A stretch of DNA of 64,000 nt from Maribellus comscasis (GCF_009762775.1 NZ_CP046401.1:4798001-4862000), one strand, 5' to 3'; shown: positions 15,373 through 25,139, numbered from the stretch's first letter. Program-made: numbers and translations. The notes: generated by a model from the sequence alone, not told the origin.

Positions 15373-16404
15373 ATGAAGAATAATCTGCATGAGTCAATAT
15401 TACTAGGACAATTTATTGGTAAATATTTAACAAATACTGAATCTGCTAAAGAGAAGGAAGCTCTTGATAAATGGATAAATGAGCGTTCCGAAAACAAGGA
15501 ATTACTAAATTCTATTAATACCAATAGAAATCTGACTCAGGAATACGAGGTGACAGACTTGTTCGATAAAAAGGTCGGTTTGGAAAGATTTAAAGAGAAA
15601 GTACTCCTGAAATCAAAAACACGTGCCCTGATTCGATGGAGAATTGCCGCTTCAATTTTTGTTTTGGTAGGAGTAGCCGGTATTTTATACTTTTTGTCCG
15701 GTGATTTAAGAAAAACAGTTGAAGCCCCAGTCCTGTACACATCTGTTTTTACTGAGAACGGCCAAAGATCCAGGGTCGTTTTACCCGATAGTTCAATAGT
15801 TTGGTTAAATTCAGGCACGACACTTTCTTACCCCGGTGACTTTTTTAATCAGAACAGAAAAGTTATTCTTAACGGACAGGCATTTTTTCAGGTTTCTCAC
15901 AAAAGAGATTATCCTTTTTCGGTAGAAGCGAATGGTTTTGTTGTTACTGTTCTGGGTACAAAATTTGATGTGAATGCTTATTCTGAATTAAATGAGATCG
16001 CTGTCGTGCTTGAATCAGGCATTGTTGAATTAACACATCAGAACTCCGATTCTTTTTCCTATACAATGAAACCCGGAGAAAAGGCGATTGCCAGTTTAAC
16101 TGATAATCGTACAATAGATATCAGTCATGTTGACGCCGGCGTTTATTCGTCATGGAAAGAAGGAAAGCTTATCTTCCGCAATTCACCAATGAAAGATGTG
16201 ATAGAAAAGCTCAGAAAATGGTACAATGTAAATGTAGAAATTGTCGATCCTGAAGTATATAATTCTATTTTCTCCGGTACGGTGAAAAATGAAAGTTATG
16301 AAGAAATATTCAGGTTAATAGGAATCGCATGTAAAGTTGATTGTAAAATAGTACACAACTATAATAAAGAAGCTAAACCTCAAATTATTATTTCGAAAAG
16401 ATAA
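15373..16404 (+). CDS. FecR-family anti-sigma factor
   Basis: The product is 343 residues. A cytoplasmic N-terminal segment (about 1-85) should bind the sigma factor. One membrane span (IAASIFVLVGVAGILYFLSG, about 92-111) crosses the inner membrane. A periplasmic FecR domain (about 120-235) contains VVLPDSSIVWLNSGTTLSYP, and a C-terminal DUF4974-type domain (about 270-340) should contact the STN domain of the receptor. It acts at the inner membrane, passing the receptor's signal to the ECF factor encoded upstream. A hairpin at 16465-16485 separates it from susC. Confidence 0.92.
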   Translation: MKNNLHESILLGQFIGKYLTNTESAKEKEALDKWINERSENKELLNSINTNRNLTQEYEVTDLFDKKVGLERFKEKVLLKSKTRALIRWRIAASIFVLVGVAGILYFLSGDLRKTVEAPVLYTSVFTENGQRSRVVLPDSSIVWLNSGTTLSYPGDFFNQNRKVILNGQAFFQVSHKRDYPFSVEANGFVVTVLGTKFDVNAYSELNEIAVVLESGIVELTHQNSDSFSYTMKPGEKAIASLTDNRTIDISHVDAGVYSSWKEGKLIFRNSPMKDVIEKLRKWYNVNVEIVDPEVYNSIFSGTVKNESYEEIFRLIGIACKVDCKIVHNYNKEAKPQIIISKR

Positions 16405-16464
16405 CTATTGATAAAATTTTAAAATCTGAGCTTATGATATAAACCAAAAACGATCAACAAAAAA

Positions 16465-16485
16465 GGAGATGCTGGTAACATCTCC
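16465..16485 (+). terminator. hairpin between fecR and susC, probable attenuating terminator
   Basis: GGAGATG (16465-16471) and CATCTCC (16479-16485) form a perfect 7-bp stem with a 7-base loop, followed by CTTATTTCTT. It would stop most transcription from the sigma/fecR promoter, leaving susC to its own sigma-dependent promoter. The T tract is interrupted, so strength is uncertain. Confidence 0.5.
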
Positions 16486-16566
16486 CTTATTTCTTAGCCT
16501 CGCGGTAAGCAACTCAAGAGGCATAGTCAACTTGAATTTTTTAATAATCCAAATCAAAACAAATTT

Positions 16567-19500
16567 ATGAAAAAAAATTATTGTGAATTGATTTCCGGTG
16601 TATACAATATCCGGAAATCCAATTTTTTAAGAAAAATGAGGATTGCTGTATTACTGTTCTTGCTTAGTATTACCCAAACATTTGCCTTGGGAAGTTATGC
16701 GCAGACAAAGCGTTTAAGTCTTAATTTTCAGGGTGAAACAATCATAAACATTCTGAATAAAATAGAAGATCAATCCGAATTCTATTTTATGTTTGATGCC
16801 ACAGTAATTGATGTAAGTCAAAGAAAAAGCATCAAATGCGAAGATCAACCCATCGTAACGATTCTGAATCAATTGCTTGAAGACACCAAAATAGTATACG
16901 AGATCAGCGATCGGCAGATTGTGCTTACCAGTAAACAAGAGTCGTCAGTTGGACAACAAAAGGCTGTTTCCGGGAAAGTATCCGATTCTTCCGGTGCTCC
17001 TCTGCCGGGTGTAACAGTGGTAGTTAAAGAAACAACAAATGGTACTGTTACCAATGCCAGTGGCGAATACGCTTTAGCTAACGTTTCCGGTGAAGCAATT
17101 TTACAATTTTCATTTATTGGAATGCGAACACAGGAAGTGATTGTTGGTACCCAAACACAGATCGACGTTGTAATGGAAGAAGAATCAATTGGAATTGAGG
17201 AAGTGGTTGCCATTGGTTATGGTACTGTAAGAAAAAGTGACTTAACAGGCTCAGTAGGTTCAGTAAATGGCGATGAAATTGCCTCTGTCCCAACTGCAAA
17301 TGCGATGCAATCTTTGGCAGGAAGAACTCCTGGTGTATATGTTATGCAAAATGCAGGTGGTCCGGGAGCAGATATGCAAGTACAGATTAGAGGCTCGAAT
17401 TCCATACAGGGAAGCAATGAACCTCTTTATGTGGTTGACGGATTTTTGTTTACCGGGAGTTTGAACATGATAAATAGTAATGATATTGAAAGTATTGAAA
17501 TACTAAAAGATGCTTCTGCAACTGCTATTTACGGATCCAGGGGAGCCAATGGTGTTGTACTCATTACAACTAAACGTGGAAAATCCGGGGAGACCAGGAT
17601 TGATTTTGAATCTTCATTTGGGGTTCAGAAACTGAGAAAAAAACTGGAGTTAATGGATGCAGAAGAATATGCAAATTTTTATAATGAACAAGCTACTAAT
17701 GATGGTCTTGAACCTTATTTTTCGCAAGATGAGATAGATGGTTTTGGTGCAGGATATGATTGGCAGGATCTTATTTTTGTCACTGCTCCTGTTTATAACA
17801 GCACATTAACAGTTAGTGGTGGAAATGAAAAAACTAAGTTTTCTATATCGGGGAGTATAATGGATCAAAAAGGAATTATTCAGGAAACCTATTTTAAAAG
17901 ATATTCACTCCGGGCAAACTTAAACCACGAAATAAATAAATTACTATCTGTAGAATACAGTTCTATATTAACAAAAAATCTAAGAGATAGTGAAAGCTCA
18001 CAGGGAGGAAACAGAGGTGGAACCTTATTATCTGCTGCAATAGCTGCTCCTCCTACATTAACACCGTACAACGAAGATGGAACTTATAGGCTCTTGGCTA
18101 CGGGGCATTCCTTTTTATCAGGAGCTTTATTTAATCCAATAAATTATTTGAATGAAGAATATAATAAATCTGATGAAAACTCAGTTTTAGCTAATTTAGC
18201 ATTAGTTATTGAGCCAATTATTGGATTAAAAGTTAGGATACAGGGAGGCCTCAAAAATACAGAAGATAGAGATGACAGCTATCGAACCTTAAATTTTACA
18301 AATTCACAAGGAGTAGCTAATGTTTCAGTATCAAACAATCTTAGTTTATTAAATGAAAATACAATAAGCTATAATAAAACAATCAATAAAATTCATAATA
18401 TTTCTGCAGTTGCAGGATTTACTTACCAGGATTTTACTTATAAATCACTTGGAGGAAGTGGTTCCGGTTTTTTAAGCGATGCGCTTGAAACATACGATTT
18501 GGGAGCTGCTGGCAATCCGGGAGTCCCTTCTTCGGGATATTCAAAATCGGTAATACTTTCTTATTTGGGGCGATTAAATTATTCGTTTAACAATAAATAT
18601 TTACTAACAGCAAGCATACGTACCGACGGGGCATCTAAATACAGCGATGGCCACAAATGGGGATACTTCCCTTCTGCAGCTTTTGCCTGGAAATTAAAGC
18701 AGGAACCTTTTTTAAAGGACAATAATCTTATTGATGATTTCAAATTAAGAACAAGTTGGGGGGTGACAGGAAGTCAGGCAATTAATGCTTATCAGACTCT
18801 TACCCAGCTTTCATCAGGAATAACGGTATTTGGCGATGACCAATATACCACATTTGCACCAGGGACTCAATTACCGGGTGACTTAAAATGGGAATCTACC
18901 GAACAATTTAATCTCGGATTAGATATTGCCTTACATAATTATCGTTACAGACTTACTGCTGACTTCTATTTGAAAAATACACATGATCTGTTAAATCCTG
19001 TTAGTTTACCTTCTTCTCTTGGATATTCTACAACAATAAAAAATGTAGGGCAAATACGTAATAATGGGATTGAATTCTCTCTTGATTCTAAAATTCTTAC
19101 AGGAAAATTTATATGGAACTTAAATGCCAACTTGGCTATTAACAGGAGTAAAGTCATTAAACTTTACGATGGTCAGGACATTCTCACAGGTAGCTTCTCC
19201 CATCCTTTGATTACAGATAATGCAAAATTGATAAGAGAAGGAGAGCCTTTAGGCGTTTTTTACGGATATCTAACAGACGGTTATGATGAAACCGGAGTTG
19301 AAAAATACAAAGATCTGGAAGAGGATGGAGTCATCAATGAATTAGACAAGACAATAATTGGAGATCCTAATCCTGATTTTATTTATGGTTTTAATTCAAA
19401 TATGAAGTACAAAAACTTTGAATTGAACTTATTTATACAAGGCTCATACGGAAATGATATTCTTAACGTTAGTGGGATTTCAAGAATTGATTATCAGGGA

Positions 19501-19854
19501 GGTTTAAATTTGCCAAAGGAAGTTTATTACAATCATTGGACTGTAGATAACACCGATGCAAAATATCCAAAAATATCTACAAACTCAACCGCCAAATATT
19601 CAAATAGGCAGATTGAAGATGGCTCGTATTTAAGGTTCAAAAATATTCAGCTTACATATAACCTTCCTTTACATCGTTGGAATTTTTACGGACTTGATAA
19701 AGTTCAAATATACTTCAGCGGGCAGAACCTGATAACATTTACAAAATATTCCTGGTATGACCCGGAAATTAACTCAGGTGGCGAACAAGGTTTGGATCAC
19801 TATCGATATCCAACGGCAAAAACATATTCGATGGGTATTAAAGTGTCATTTTAA
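16567..19854 (+). CDS. SusC/RagA-type TonB-dependent outer-membrane receptor with STN signalling domain
   Basis: The product is 1095 residues. A long leader ends in a signal peptide cleaved near SYAQ (about residue 45). The STN domain (about 50-105), the carboxypeptidase-regulatory-like domain (about 138-210) and the plug (about 225-340; SDLTGSVGSVNGDEIASVPT, VQIRGSNSIQGSNEPLYVVD) precede the 22-strand barrel, which ends in an aromatic residue (MGIKVSF). The STN domain is what lets such receptors signal to FecR. It should form the import channel with the SusD lipoprotein encoded 19 bp downstream. The ligand is not evident from sequence; the downstream enzymes suggest a small carboxylated amino compound rather than a glycan. 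Confidence 0.95.
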   Translation: MKKNYCELISGVYNIRKSNFLRKMRIAVLLFLLSITQTFALGSYAQTKRLSLNFQGETIINILNKIEDQSEFYFMFDATVIDVSQRKSIKCEDQPIVTILNQLLEDTKIVYEISDRQIVLTSKQESSVGQQKAVSGKVSDSSGAPLPGVTVVVKETTNGTVTNASGEYALANVSGEAILQFSFIGMRTQEVIVGTQTQIDVVMEEESIGIEEVVAIGYGTVRKSDLTGSVGSVNGDEIASVPTANAMQSLAGRTPGVYVMQNAGGPGADMQVQIRGSNSIQGSNEPLYVVDGFLFTGSLNMINSNDIESIEILKDASATAIYGSRGANGVVLITTKRGKSGETRIDFESSFGVQKLRKKLELMDAEEYANFYNEQATNDGLEPYFSQDEIDGFGAGYDWQDLIFVTAPVYNSTLTVSGGNEKTKFSISGSIMDQKGIIQETYFKRYSLRANLNHEINKLLSVEYSSILTKNLRDSESSQGGNRGGTLLSAAIAAPPTLTPYNEDGTYRLLATGHSFLSGALFNPINYLNEEYNKSDENSVLANLALVIEPIIGLKVRIQGGLKNTEDRDDSYRTLNFTNSQGVANVSVSNNLSLLNENTISYNKTINKIHNISAVAGFTYQDFTYKSLGGSGSGFLSDALETYDLGAAGNPGVPSSGYSKSVILSYLGRLNYSFNNKYLLTASIRTDGASKYSDGHKWGYFPSAAFAWKLKQEPFLKDNNLIDDFKLRTSWGVTGSQAINAYQTLTQLSSGITVFGDDQYTTFAPGTQLPGDLKWESTEQFNLGLDIALHNYRYRLTADFYLKNTHDLLNPVSLPSSLGYSTTIKNVGQIRNNGIEFSLDSKILTGKFIWNLNANLAINRSKVIKLYDGQDILTGSFSHPLITDNAKLIREGEPLGVFYGYLTDGYDETGVEKYKDLEEDGVINELDKTIIGDPNPDFIYGFNSNMKYKNFELNLFIQGSYGNDILNVSGISRIDYQGGLNLPKEVYYNHWTVDNTDAKYPKISTNSTAKYSNRQIEDGSYLRFKNIQLTYNLPLHRWNFYGLDKVQIYFSGQNLITFTKYSWYDPEINSGGEQGLDHYRYPTAKTYSMGIKVSF

Positions 19855-19873
19855 TCACTAAAAGTAATTTATA

Positions 19874-21313
19874 ATGAAAAAGATATTAATAATCATAATA
19901 TGTTTCACATTATTTTCATGTGAAGATGTTTTAGTTGAGAATCCAAAATCAATTGCAGTAGAAACATTTTATAATACATCCGATGAACTTGATGCAGCAA
20001 TAGCAGCAATATATGGGACAATGAAAGGCGGTGGTTGCATGGGAGGTCGATACCCGGCAGCTCAAAATGCAAGTGTTGATTATGCTTATGGTCGTGGAAG
20101 TTATGCTGAAGTAAGTGAGTTTCAAGGATTAGGTTCTACAAATATTAACCGGGTGCAGGGAATATGGGAAGCTTTTTACCAAAGCATTCGAAATGCTAAT
20201 TTAGTTATAAAAAATGCTCCTGAAGGAAATGAGTTAACTTCCGACGAGATTGCAGAATCAGTGGGCGAAGCAAAATTTTTAAGGGCCTTAATTTATTTTA
20301 TAATGGTCCGAAACTGGGGGGGACTTCCAATCCGGACAGAAGACAATATGGACGAAATAGATATTTCCCGTGGTAGTGTCGACAATGTGTACGAACTGAT
20401 CAAAGAAGACCTTCTGTTTGCAGAGGCAAACCTTCCGGATGAAGCCCCCGTATCAGGAAGAGCTTCAAAATGGGCTGCGAAAACAGTTCTCGCTGATGTT
20501 TATTTTTATTTAGGAAAGTATACCGATGCAAGAGATAAAGCCTTAGAAGTTATCAATTCAAATAAGTATAGTTTGGTAGAAGTTTCTGATGCCGATGATT
20601 TCGCTAATATTTATGGGCCGGAAGTAATTACAACATCTGAAGAAATATTTTATTTGAAATACTCAAGAGATGCAGACCAGGGATGGAATTATGTTTTGTA
20701 TAATCATCATCCGGGGTCTGGATTACATCCTAACGGAGGGTATTACATTATTTATACCGATAAAGAAGAAAGTTCATTTATTAAGAATTGGGATACAGAA
20801 GATCTTCGTTATAAATATCAATGGTATGATTGGGATATTGGTTTTGGGAGCAGTACGATGCTAAATAAAAAATTTGCCGATCCAGATGCAACTTCGACAT
20901 ATGGAGCAGGGAATGATTATCCATTATACCGTTATGCTGATGTTTTATTATTATATGCTGAAGCTGATTGCCAGGTATCTAATGCCCCAACAACGGATGC
21001 AATGGAAAAGCTTAATATGATTCACAGGCGGGCATATGGAAAAAATCCTTTAGTCTCTTCTGAAATTGATTTTCAACTTTTGGATTACGACAAAGAATCT
21101 TTTATTGAGTTGGTTCTGAAAGAAAGAGGATATGAAACCATGTGGGAAGGAAAAAGATGGCTCGACCTGAAAAGGACTGGGGAAGTTACTGAAATTATTA
21201 AAGATGCAACAGGTAAAGATGTTGCGGAAAAACATTTACTTTGGCCAATTCCCGTTTCAGAGTTGGAATACAATAAAGCAATTACAGCAGACGAACAAAA
21301 TCCAGGTTATTAG
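19874..21313 (+). CDS. SusD/RagB-family surface lipoprotein
   Basis: The 479-residue product begins with a lipoprotein signal (MKKILIIIICFTLFSC; lipid-attachment Cys at 16). The SusD fold follows, with TPR-like helices around FLRALIYFIMVRNWGGLPI and the C-terminal family signature DVLLLYAEADCQV and LKERGYETMWEGKRWLDLKR. SusD proteins close over the mouth of the SusC barrel and bind the substrate on the cell surface. It is paired with the receptor immediately upstream. The length is shorter than many glycan-binding SusD proteins (about 550-600 residues), which fits a small ligand but does not prove it. Confidence 0.93.
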   Translation: MKKILIIIICFTLFSCEDVLVENPKSIAVETFYNTSDELDAAIAAIYGTMKGGGCMGGRYPAAQNASVDYAYGRGSYAEVSEFQGLGSTNINRVQGIWEAFYQSIRNANLVIKNAPEGNELTSDEIAESVGEAKFLRALIYFIMVRNWGGLPIRTEDNMDEIDISRGSVDNVYELIKEDLLFAEANLPDEAPVSGRASKWAAKTVLADVYFYLGKYTDARDKALEVINSNKYSLVEVSDADDFANIYGPEVITTSEEIFYLKYSRDADQGWNYVLYNHHPGSGLHPNGGYYIIYTDKEESSFIKNWDTEDLRYKYQWYDWDIGFGSSTMLNKKFADPDATSTYGAGNDYPLYRYADVLLLYAEADCQVSNAPTTDAMEKLNMIHRRAYGKNPLVSSEIDFQLLDYDKESFIELVLKERGYETMWEGKRWLDLKRTGEVTEIIKDATGKDVAEKHLLWPIPVSELEYNKAITADEQNPGY

Positions 21314-21365
21314 TTTATTAGCCAAGAGGTTTGCCTGATTTATTTTAGCTTTTGGATAAAAATGT

Positions 21366-21413
21366 ATAAGAAGTTAGAAGTTTTTTTAAGAGAAAAAGCT
21401 TTTAACTTCTTAT
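21366..21413 (+). terminator. stem-loop between susD and the lyase gene
   Basis: ATAAGAAGTTA (21366-21376) is repeated as its exact complement at 21403-21413, an 11-bp stem with a 26-base loop. No T tract follows, so it may be an RNA-stabilising or processing element that sets different expression of susCD and the enzymes rather than a full terminator. Confidence 0.4.
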
Positions 21414-21472
21414 CTCTACTTACATCCAGTTAGCCATTTAAATTTTAATTCAACAATCAAAAAAATATTAAA

Positions 21473-23038
21473 ATGAATTTTAAAAGAAATAATCAAGAAA
21501 ATTTTATGCGCAAAATTACACATACAGCCATTCTTACTATATTCTTCGAATGTATGTTTTCTTTTGTTTTTGCGGGACATTCTGTACCTGTAAACAATGA
21601 GAGTACTGATTCAGAAACAGTAAGCGAATTGCTAAATAGAATTGATGAAATTTATAAAATTGGATGCGATGATTGGATTACTGCATCCTGGAGTACAATG
21701 CTAATAAAGCAGGGAATCGTTCCTAAAGAAGGAGCAAGCAGGGCTGCTCGTGTTATTATGGAAATGATTGAAAAACCAGGACCTGTGCGCGGAAGTGGAT
21801 GGGACTACTTTATGGATACGCAGGCCTATTTTAATGAAAAATTAGGTAAAGAAGTAGGTGGTAATTTAATGGTTGTCAGAACGACTCCTCCAGCACGCCA
21901 AACGGTTTATGTAAGATATCACCTGTTAAAACGACTTTGTCAGATATATGATATGCAACTGGCATTGCTTAACCTGGCTGAGAAACATAAAGAAACAATT
22001 ATGCCTGGCTATACCCATGAGCGGCATGCGCAACCAACAACATATGCACATTACCTTATGTCGGTATTTGATGCGGTTCAGAGAAGTACAGAAACTCTTG
22101 ATTTAGGTTATCATCAAATGAGTTTGAATGAGATGGGGTGCGGAGCGCTTGCCGGGACAAGTTGGAATATTGACCGAAATCTTGTTAGCAAGTATTTGGG
22201 AATGGAAGGATTAATTGAAAATAGTAACGATGCGGCAGGTTACACCGATGGTTATCTTGTTGTTGTGTGTGGTTTGACCAATATAACAAATATTCTAAGC
22301 AGGATGGCTTTGGAACTCACTTATTGGTCGGGAGCGGAATATGGTTTTATTGAAAGTGGGAACAAAGGAACAAGTTTTTTAATGCCACAAAAGAGTGATA
22401 ATCCAAATGCAATGGAAATAGTTCAGCTAACCGCGGGCCAAATGACCGGGCACCTTGTTTCTATATCGGTAGCCGGATTGCGAGTGCCTCAGGGAGATAG
22501 CCATCATATGTTGCATATGGAAGATCCCACAATGGAGGCTTTGGATGCATCAGAAAGGTGTATTACTTTGATGACTTCTGAAGTTAGTAGATTGGACGTA
22601 AATAAAAAAAGGATGTATGATCTAATTAAAGAATCTTACATTGCTTCCACTGAACTGGCCAACCAAATGGTACGCGACTACGGTTTGGACTATCGAACGT
22701 CACATAAGATTGTTCATAGTTTTGTTCTTGCTTCCGAAGAACAATCAATTCCCGCAACAAATGCAAGTGCAAATCTTCTAAATAATGCCGCCCTGGAGAT
22801 TATTGGCAGAAAACTTAATATTAATGATAAACAATTACGAGGAATCCTTAATCCGGAGCATTTTATTAATGTGACTAATAGCCAGGGAGGTGTTGCACCT
22901 GAAGAAGTAGAGAGGATGATAGTAGAGCGAAAACAAACGCTGGAACAGTACAGGGAAAAACTACTGAAAAGGATAAAAGTGCTTGAAGATGGTCAGAAAA
23001 GAATGATTTCTGATTTGAATTCATTTGAGAATCAATAA
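21473..23038 (+). CDS. exported argininosuccinate-lyase-like C-N lyase (fumarase/aspartase superfamily)
   Basis: The product is 521 residues. A signal peptide is clear when read from the second Met at 21506 (RKITHTAILTIFFECMFSF, then VFAGHS). The rest aligns with argininosuccinate lyase: the Thr-His motif in PGYTHERHAQPTTYAHYL, the mobile-loop signature GTSFLMPQKSDNP (Ser and Lys retained, with extra residues relative to GSSLMPQKKNP), and the C-terminal SQGGVAPEEV. The substrate-contact SRNDQ stretch of true argininosuccinate lyases is replaced by RTTPPARQT. The chemistry expected is elimination of an amine from a succinyl group to give fumarate, probably in the periplasm and on a non-arginine substrate. 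It lies in the susCD operon, 10 bp before the MmgE/PrpD gene. Confidence 0.85.
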   Translation: MNFKRNNQENFMRKITHTAILTIFFECMFSFVFAGHSVPVNNESTDSETVSELLNRIDEIYKIGCDDWITASWSTMLIKQGIVPKEGASRAARVIMEMIEKPGPVRGSGWDYFMDTQAYFNEKLGKEVGGNLMVVRTTPPARQTVYVRYHLLKRLCQIYDMQLALLNLAEKHKETIMPGYTHERHAQPTTYAHYLMSVFDAVQRSTETLDLGYHQMSLNEMGCGALAGTSWNIDRNLVSKYLGMEGLIENSNDAAGYTDGYLVVVCGLTNITNILSRMALELTYWSGAEYGFIESGNKGTSFLMPQKSDNPNAMEIVQLTAGQMTGHLVSISVAGLRVPQGDSHHMLHMEDPTMEALDASERCITLMTSEVSRLDVNKKRMYDLIKESYIASTELANQMVRDYGLDYRTSHKIVHSFVLASEEQSIPATNASANLLNNAALEIIGRKLNINDKQLRGILNPEHFINVTNSQGGVAPEEVERMIVERKQTLEQYREKLLKRIKVLEDGQKRMISDLNSFENQ

Positions 23039-23048
23039 TTTGTTTATT

Positions 23049-24569
23049 ATGAGAAGCTTTGTTATTTTCTTTTTGTTGTTTAGTTTCTTTTCAGTAATAT
23101 TTTGCTTTGGCTCTGACGCAGGAGAGCCATTTCGCCTTCACCAAACAATACAAAGATCAGAAAAAGAAGTTGGAGATGATATAACATTGGCTCTTTCAAA
23201 ACTGGCAATAGAGACAAAAGCTGATGAAATTCCAGATGCAGCGTTTTCAGCAGCTAAAGCTGCTTTGTTAGATGCACTTGGATGTGCTTTTGCCGGACAT
23301 AGTGGTTCTGGTGTATCAGAAATTATTGAACTAACGAAATATTGGGGAGGCCGGGAAGAGGCAACTGTTTGGTTTGAAGGAACAAAGGTTCCCATAACTG
23401 AAGCAACCTTTGCAAACAGTGTCCAGCTTCATGCCATGGATTTTGACGATTACCATCCTGCTTCAGACGCACATATTACTGCCATATTAGTACCCACAGT
23501 AATATCAATGGGAGAACTTACAAATTCTTCAGGAGAAGAAATTCTTACAGCTCTTATAGTTGGTGCAGAGATAATCGGAAGATTAGGGCGCGCTTACAAA
23601 GCGAGAAGGATACATTCAGGGTTTCTTCCTACCTCAATAATAGGTGGATTCGGCGCAACTGCGGCAGCCTGTCGTTTGAAGAAATGTTCTGTTGAAGAAA
23701 CTGTAAATGCGATGGGAATCTGGTATGCTCATGCATCAGGGAACAGGCAGGCTCTTTTTGATCGTACACTAACCAAGAGAATCCAACCCGGAATTGCCGC
23801 AAAGGCAAGTGTATTTGCTGCTTATCTTGCCCATATCGGAATAACTGGTCCAACTCGTATTATTGGAGAACAACCAGCATCATTGCTTCAAATATACGGC
23901 TGTAATGCTGAACTGGCTCCTCCTGCAATAAATGAAATTATGGCTGAATATGATACATGGCAGATTGAACAACTGGATTATAAACGCTATGCATGTTGCG
24001 GCTACAGTAGTAAGGCTATAAAAACTGCAATAGATTTTTCCTCAATTAGGCATGATATAAAGCCTGAAGATATTAAGGAAATCAGGCTTTTTGGAGATGA
24101 TATTAACTCTCCATTTGCAGGAGTAGCCTGGGAGGATAGTCCGACGCCCCAGGTCCTGGCTCAATTTTGTGTTACCTATGCAGCTGCTTCGGCTGTAAAA
24201 AACCGACGTTATAGTCCTGCAGAGATATCCCTTCAGCGGTTAACTCAAGATAAGGAAATCGATTCACTGGCACGTCGAACAAGGATATGCAGTTGGGATG
24301 AGTGGACAGGAGAGCCCCCAAATGCACCTTTTGCTATGCATTTTGAATTAAAGGATGGTCGTAAACTTATACAAATATTCGAAAGCTTTCAACGTTATAA
24401 ATGGCCTGAGGATTATAATGATTTAGTGATTAAATTCAAAGAAAATGTTATGTTTTCCGGAATGGTTGATGACTCTGAAGTAGATGAATTGATATCAGAA
24501 ATAGAAAGCTTTGAAGACAAAAAAAATATTAGAAATTTTATCAATAAATGGTTAGTTCAAAAAAATTAA
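23049..24569 (+). CDS. exported MmgE/PrpD-family protein (epimerase, dehydratase or decarboxylase)
   Basis: From the ATG at 23049 the product is about 506 residues; an upstream TTG at 23025 overlaps the lyase stop and is less likely. A signal peptide (RSFVIFFLLFSFFSVIFCF) precedes the family fold: AAKAALLDALGCAFAGHSGS, NSVQLHAMDFDDYHPASDAH, and YKRYACCGYSSKAIKTAI. The family includes 2-methylcitrate dehydratase (PrpD), cis-aconitate decarboxylase and iminodisuccinate epimerase, which are cytosolic. An exported copy is unusual. Its position 10 bp after an argininosuccinate-lyase-like gene recalls the epimerase-plus-lyase pair used for iminodisuccinate; this is inference. Confidence 0.85.
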   Translation: MRSFVIFFLLFSFFSVIFCFGSDAGEPFRLHQTIQRSEKEVGDDITLALSKLAIETKADEIPDAAFSAAKAALLDALGCAFAGHSGSGVSEIIELTKYWGGREEATVWFEGTKVPITEATFANSVQLHAMDFDDYHPASDAHITAILVPTVISMGELTNSSGEEILTALIVGAEIIGRLGRAYKARRIHSGFLPTSIIGGFGATAAACRLKKCSVEETVNAMGIWYAHASGNRQALFDRTLTKRIQPGIAAKASVFAAYLAHIGITGPTRIIGEQPASLLQIYGCNAELAPPAINEIMAEYDTWQIEQLDYKRYACCGYSSKAIKTAIDFSSIRHDIKPEDIKEIRLFGDDINSPFAGVAWEDSPTPQVLAQFCVTYAAASAVKNRRYSPAEISLQRLTQDKEIDSLARRTRICSWDEWTGEPPNAPFAMHFELKDGRKLIQIFESFQRYKWPEDYNDLVIKFKENVMFSGMVDDSEVDELISEIESFEDKKNIRNFINKWLVQKN

Positions 24570-24770
24570 GATTTGCTTAAATACTCACCCTAATTCATCA
24601 AAAACAGGATAATTTTTGTTAAAATAGATAGCTGATATTTTTTTGCAAGTACTTGTTGTATAGGTTTTTGTTTCGGTTGGTGATTTGTGGAAGAGTTAAA
24701 ATCTACGCACCGTTTTACTCGGTGGAATTTTTGAAGATTTTTGATTTACATTATTTGTGTGAGAAACATC

Positions 24771-24804
24771 AAAGAGACTGTCCCAAAAAGGTCAGTCTCT
24801 TTTT
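24771..24804 (+). terminator. rho-independent terminator of the sus/lyase/PrpD operon
   Basis: AAAGAGACTG (24771-24780) pairs with its complement CAGTCTCTTT (24793-24802), with a 12-base loop and a T run. It is the first strong terminator after the PrpD-like gene, 200 bp beyond its stop. Confidence 0.75.
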
Positions 24805-24948
24805 ATTGCTTAATTCAAAACCGGATTATCAAGAACCAGTTGTTTACTGGGTGTTGTTTAGCTAAGAAATTTGAGTTGTATAGAATAAACGAATCCTGCA
24901 AATTTTCACAACGTTCAAAAAAAAACTTAAAAAACAATTGTATAAAAA

Positions 24949-24973
24949 AACTCCCCGGTCTCTCCGGGGAGTT
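24949..24973 (-). terminator. GC-rich inverted repeat, terminator-like on the minus strand
   Basis: AACTCCCCGG (24949-24958) and CCGGGGAGTT (24964-24973) form a perfect 10-bp stem with a 5-base loop. The T run follows on the minus strand (plus-strand A tract at about 24943-24950). No minus-strand gene lies to its right within reach, so it may act as an insulator before the kinase gene or be left over from a lost gene. Confidence 0.5.
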
Positions 24974-25139
24974 AGAGTTTGCAAGTGAAATTTTTTTCCC
25001 TAACAAACTAAACCATATCTTCACTTTTTTTGATGTCAATAATTATTGTTTCAGCAAATTGGGTTTTGCACCTGTTTTTTCGATATAATCTGATTTGTTC
25101 AAACCTAAAAGATATTGAGTATAAAATCAAATTCCTGCG

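Larger units (their letters stand above)
24570..25139. other. intergenic region with two hairpins, no gene recognised
   Basis: This 570-bp stretch follows the lyase/PrpD operon and precedes the kinase region. Open frames here are short and have no recognisable content. It holds a plus-strand terminator at 24771-24804 and a GC-rich inverted repeat at 24949-24973. Confidence 0.5.
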
